Source of the DNA: an uncultured Erysipelotrichaceae bacterium
GTDB lineage: Bacteria > Bacillota_I > Bacilli_A > Erysipelotrichales > Erysipelotrichaceae
Assembly: GCA_947175465.1 (NCBI GenBank)
Contig: CAMWMY010000050.1
Span: forward strand, 1-7,816
Reading direction: 5' to 3'
DNA length: 7,816 bases
Shown here piece by piece: positions 5,430 to 7,816 of this stretch (the first letter of the stretch is position 1; every line of letters begins with the position of its first letter). The notes under the pieces were generated by a model. It did no database searches, was not told the DNA's origin, and worked only from the letters and a program-made list of their open reading frames with translations. The position numbers and the translations under genes were made by a program.

Positions 5430-7742
5430 ATGTTGCAACTTAAAAATATAAGTAAGACTTATCGAGTGGGTGATATTGAAACACAAGCATTGAAAAAGAT
5501 TAATGTTTCATTTCGTGAAAAAGAGTTTGTAGCTATTTTAGGAACAAGTGGATCAGGAAAAACAACTTGTTTGAATATTATTGGTGGGCTAGATCGCTAT
5601 GATGAGGGTGATCTTATTATTAATGGAAAACATACAAAAGATTTTCAAGAAAAAGATTGGGATGCTTATCGTAATAATTCTATTGGTTTTGTATTCCAAA
5701 GTTATCATTTAATCCCTCATATTAGCATTGTGGCTAATGTTGAGATGGGAATGACCCTAAGTGGGGTAGCAGCAAAACAAAAACATGAGCGTGCTATTGA
5801 AGTATTGACGAAAGTAGGATTAAAAGATCACTTACATAAAAAGCCTAATCAATTATCTGGAGGGCAAATGCAAAGAGTAGCGATTGCAAGAGCATTAGCA
5901 AATAACCCTGATATTTTGCTTTGTGATGAGCCTACAGGTGCTTTAGATAGTACAACAAGTACACAAATTATGGACCTTATTCAAGAAGTGGCCAAAGAGC
6001 GGCTTGTGATTATGGTTACACATAATCCTGAATTAGCACATCAATATGCAAGTCGTATTATTCAATTTAAAGATGGGGAAATTATTTCAGATAGTAAGCC
6101 TTATACGATAGAAAAAAGCAATTCTTCTTTTTCCTTAACGAAAACTTATATGCGCTTTTTTACTGCTTTGAAATTATCTTTTCATAATATTATGAGTAAA
6201 AAAGGAAGAACTTTATTAACAAGTTTTGCATCGAGTATAGGAATTATTGGGATTGCGTTAATCTTAAGTTTATCAAATGGTTTTCAAATACAAATTGATC
6301 AATTTCAAAAAGAAACATTAGCGGAATTCCCACTTACTATTTCACAAACAGCAATGAATATTGATCGTGAAGCCCTTTTAAATCATCAACAAGAAAAACA
6401 GCAGGAAAAAGCTGTAAGTCCCACACAGGAAGTAACACTGTATGATTCTAGTGCTTCTAGTTTTCGGCATAAAAATATATTAACGGATGCCTATATTGAT
6501 TATATTCAAAATATAGATCCAGCGATTTGTCAAAGCATTGCTTATACTCGTTTATTAAATATCAATGTATTGCGTAAAACAGAGCAAGGAGTTTTACCGG
6601 TTTCCTTCGCCTCATCAACAAAGTCTAGCAAGCAAGGACTTACTTCTTATCCTAAGCAATTACAAGAGGGACAAATGAGTTATTTAGAAAAGCATTATGA
6701 TTTATTAGAAGGAGAATTTCCTAGTGAAATAACAGATTTAATGCTTGTCGTAGATGAAAAAAATCGTTTAGATTATACAGTGATGAAAAGCTTAGGCTTT
6801 GATGTTAGTGATGGAAATACACTTGCTTATAAAGATATTGTAGGTACACAATTTGTATGGGTTCCAAATGATCTATATTATCACAAAACATCTTTGGGAA
6901 TGTATATGCCAAAAGGGAATTATGAGCAGATGTATCATTCCGCAGAAACAAAAACATTGAAAATTAAAGGAATTATCCGCCAAAAAGAAGGAGAAAAAAT
7001 ACCAACTCTAGCTAGTGGAATTGTGTATAGTGATGATTTAGCACAAAGTATTATTAACAATCATATGTCTTCAGAAATTGTAAAAGCGCAACAAAATGCA
7101 GATTATAATGTATTGAATTTAGAAAAAATAGATGAAAAAGATAAAGAAATGCTTTTATCGTATCTTGGAGGTAGTCATATTCCACAAGCTATGATGTTGT
7201 ATCCACAAAATTTTGAAGCGAAAGATGCCGTATTGCGCTATTTAGATGCGTATAATGAAGGAAAGCAAGAGAGTGATAAAATATATTATACAGATTTAGC
7301 GAATAATATTTCAGAGATGAGTGGAGGTATTATGTCTGGAATTACCCTTGTATTAATAGCTTTCTCTTCTATTTCTTTACTTGTGAGTTTGCTTATGATT
7401 TCGATTATTACGTATACTTCTGTTCTTGAAAGAACGAAAGAAATTGGTATTTTACGAGCTTTAGGAGCACGTAGAAAAGATATTGCTCGTGTATTTGATG
7501 CAGAGACTTGTATTTTAGGACTATTTTCAGGAACTCTTGGAATTATTATTGCATGGATATTAACATATCCTATCAATTCTGTAATTTACCAAATGACAGA
7601 ACTAGAAAATGTTGCGCAGTTGCATATTAGTCATGCGATTATTCTTATTGTGATCAGCACCCTTTTAACGATGCTTGGTGGACATATACCAGCGAAAATC
7701 GCATCAAAGAAAGATACAGTAGAAGCTCTGCGTAGTTCTTAA
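5430..7742 (+). CDS. MacB/FtsX-type ABC transporter, fused ATPase and permease
   Basis: A 770-residue single-chain half transporter. The ATPase domain (about 1-222) is complete: Walker A GTSGSGKTT (38-46), Q-loop Q90, signature LSGGQ (142-146), Walker B ILLCDE (162-167), D-loop GALD (170-173) and switch H198. A short linker leads to TM1 (about 262-283), then a large extracellular domain (about 284-632), and TM2-TM4 (about 636-661, 692-716, 734-753). ERTKEIGILRALGARRKDI (667-685), after TM2, is the conserved FtsX cytosolic coupling segment, and the PAKIASKKDTVEAL tail is typical of MacB permeases. Two chains should form the working unit. MacB-type machines couple ATP use to force across the envelope, driving efflux of drugs, toxins or peptides, or sensing antimicrobials; the substrate is not readable here. 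No separate ATPase, adaptor or outer-membrane partner is encoded nearby. AGGAGG (5417-5422), seven bases before ATG 5430, supports the start. It is divergent from padR, which may control it. Confidence 0.92.
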   Translation: MLQLKNISKTYRVGDIETQALKKINVSFREKEFVAILGTSGSGKTTCLNIIGGLDRYDEGDLIINGKHTKDFQEKDWDAYRNNSIGFVFQSYHLIPHISIVANVEMGMTLSGVAAKQKHERAIEVLTKVGLKDHLHKKPNQLSGGQMQRVAIARALANNPDILLCDEPTGALDSTTSTQIMDLIQEVAKERLVIMVTHNPELAHQYASRIIQFKDGEIISDSKPYTIEKSNSSFSLTKTYMRFFTALKLSFHNIMSKKGRTLLTSFASSIGIIGIALILSLSNGFQIQIDQFQKETLAEFPLTISQTAMNIDREALLNHQQEKQQEKAVSPTQEVTLYDSSASSFRHKNILTDAYIDYIQNIDPAICQSIAYTRLLNINVLRKTEQGVLPVSFASSTKSSKQGLTSYPKQLQEGQMSYLEKHYDLLEGEFPSEITDLMLVVDEKNRLDYTVMKSLGFDVSDGNTLAYKDIVGTQFVWVPNDLYYHKTSLGMYMPKGNYEQMYHSAETKTLKIKGIIRQKEGEKIPTLASGIVYSDDLAQSIINNHMSSEIVKAQQNADYNVLNLEKIDEKDKEMLLSYLGGSHIPQAMMLYPQNFEAKDAVLRYLDAYNEGKQESDKIYYTDLANNISEMSGGIMSGITLVLIAFSSISLLVSLLMISIITYTSVLERTKEIGILRALGARRKDIARVFDAETCILGLFSGTLGIIIAWILTYPINSVIYQMTELENVAQLHISHAIILIVISTLLTMLGGHIPAKIASKKDTVEALRSS

Positions 7743-7761
7743 AAGGATGAAGAATAATATA

Positions 7762-7790
7762 AAAGAAGTAGGTATAAAGCCTGTTTCTTT
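7762..7790 (+). terminator. Probable terminator after the ABC transporter gene
   Basis: An 11-bp stem pairs AAAGAAGTAGG (7762-7772) with CCTGTTTCTTT (7780-7790), including two G-T wobbles, around a 7-base loop. The stem is AT-rich and the T-run is part of its right arm rather than a clean tail, so it may terminate less efficiently than the other two. The bases after it, to the window end, show no gene. Confidence 0.6.
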
Positions 7791-7816
7791 ATCATATTGA
7801 ATTATAAGGTTATATT

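Noticed and set aside
7286..7576. Minus-strand open frame opposite the last part of the ABC gene
   Set aside because: It mirrors the conserved FtsX coupling region; its length reflects codon bias of the true gene.

Overview
The window is AT-rich (about one third G+C by eye). It has strong AGGAGG-type ribosome binding sites, sigma-A-like promoters and hairpin-plus-T-run terminators. Together with the gene families seen, this points to a low-GC Gram-positive bacterium (Bacillota). A gut Erysipelotrichia/Clostridia-type lineage is a plausible guess, but nothing here fixes it. I see no tRNA, rRNA, CRISPR array, insertion sequence or phage gene. The window is coding-dense: six protein genes, no gene-free stretch over about 205 bases, and no broken genes.

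Left part (1-1510, + strand). A class I SAM-dependent O-methyltransferase of the TrmR/YrrM type, probably a tRNA wobble-uridine modifier, is followed by a membrane-anchored protein. That protein's last ~90 residues resemble RraB, the RNase E regulator domain. The second gene has a possible promoter of its own and ends at a strong terminator (1478-1510).

Middle (1511-3026, + strand). A single gene with its own promoter encodes six predicted membrane helices (HdeD/DUF308-like) fused to a cytosolic domain. The His-first, Cys-last motif order of that domain suggests a circularly permuted NlpC/P60 (papain-like) enzyme. It converges on the next operon at a shared bidirectional terminator (2987-3026).

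Right part (3040-7790). Two divergent transcription units share a 204-base control region. Leftward, a PadR-family repressor gene overlaps by 4 bases (ATGA) an unusual three-part protein: flavodoxin-like FMN reductase, SCP2-like lipid-binding domain, and C-terminal membrane helices. Rightward, a single-gene MacB/FtsX-type ABC transporter (ATPase fused to permease, with a large extracellular domain) ends at a weaker terminator. The layout suggests, by inference, a PadR-controlled stress or detoxification module in which a lipophilic compound is sensed, reduced at the membrane and/or exported. The strongest candidates for something little described are this regulator/oxidoreductase/ABC locus and the HdeD-peptidase-like fusion.
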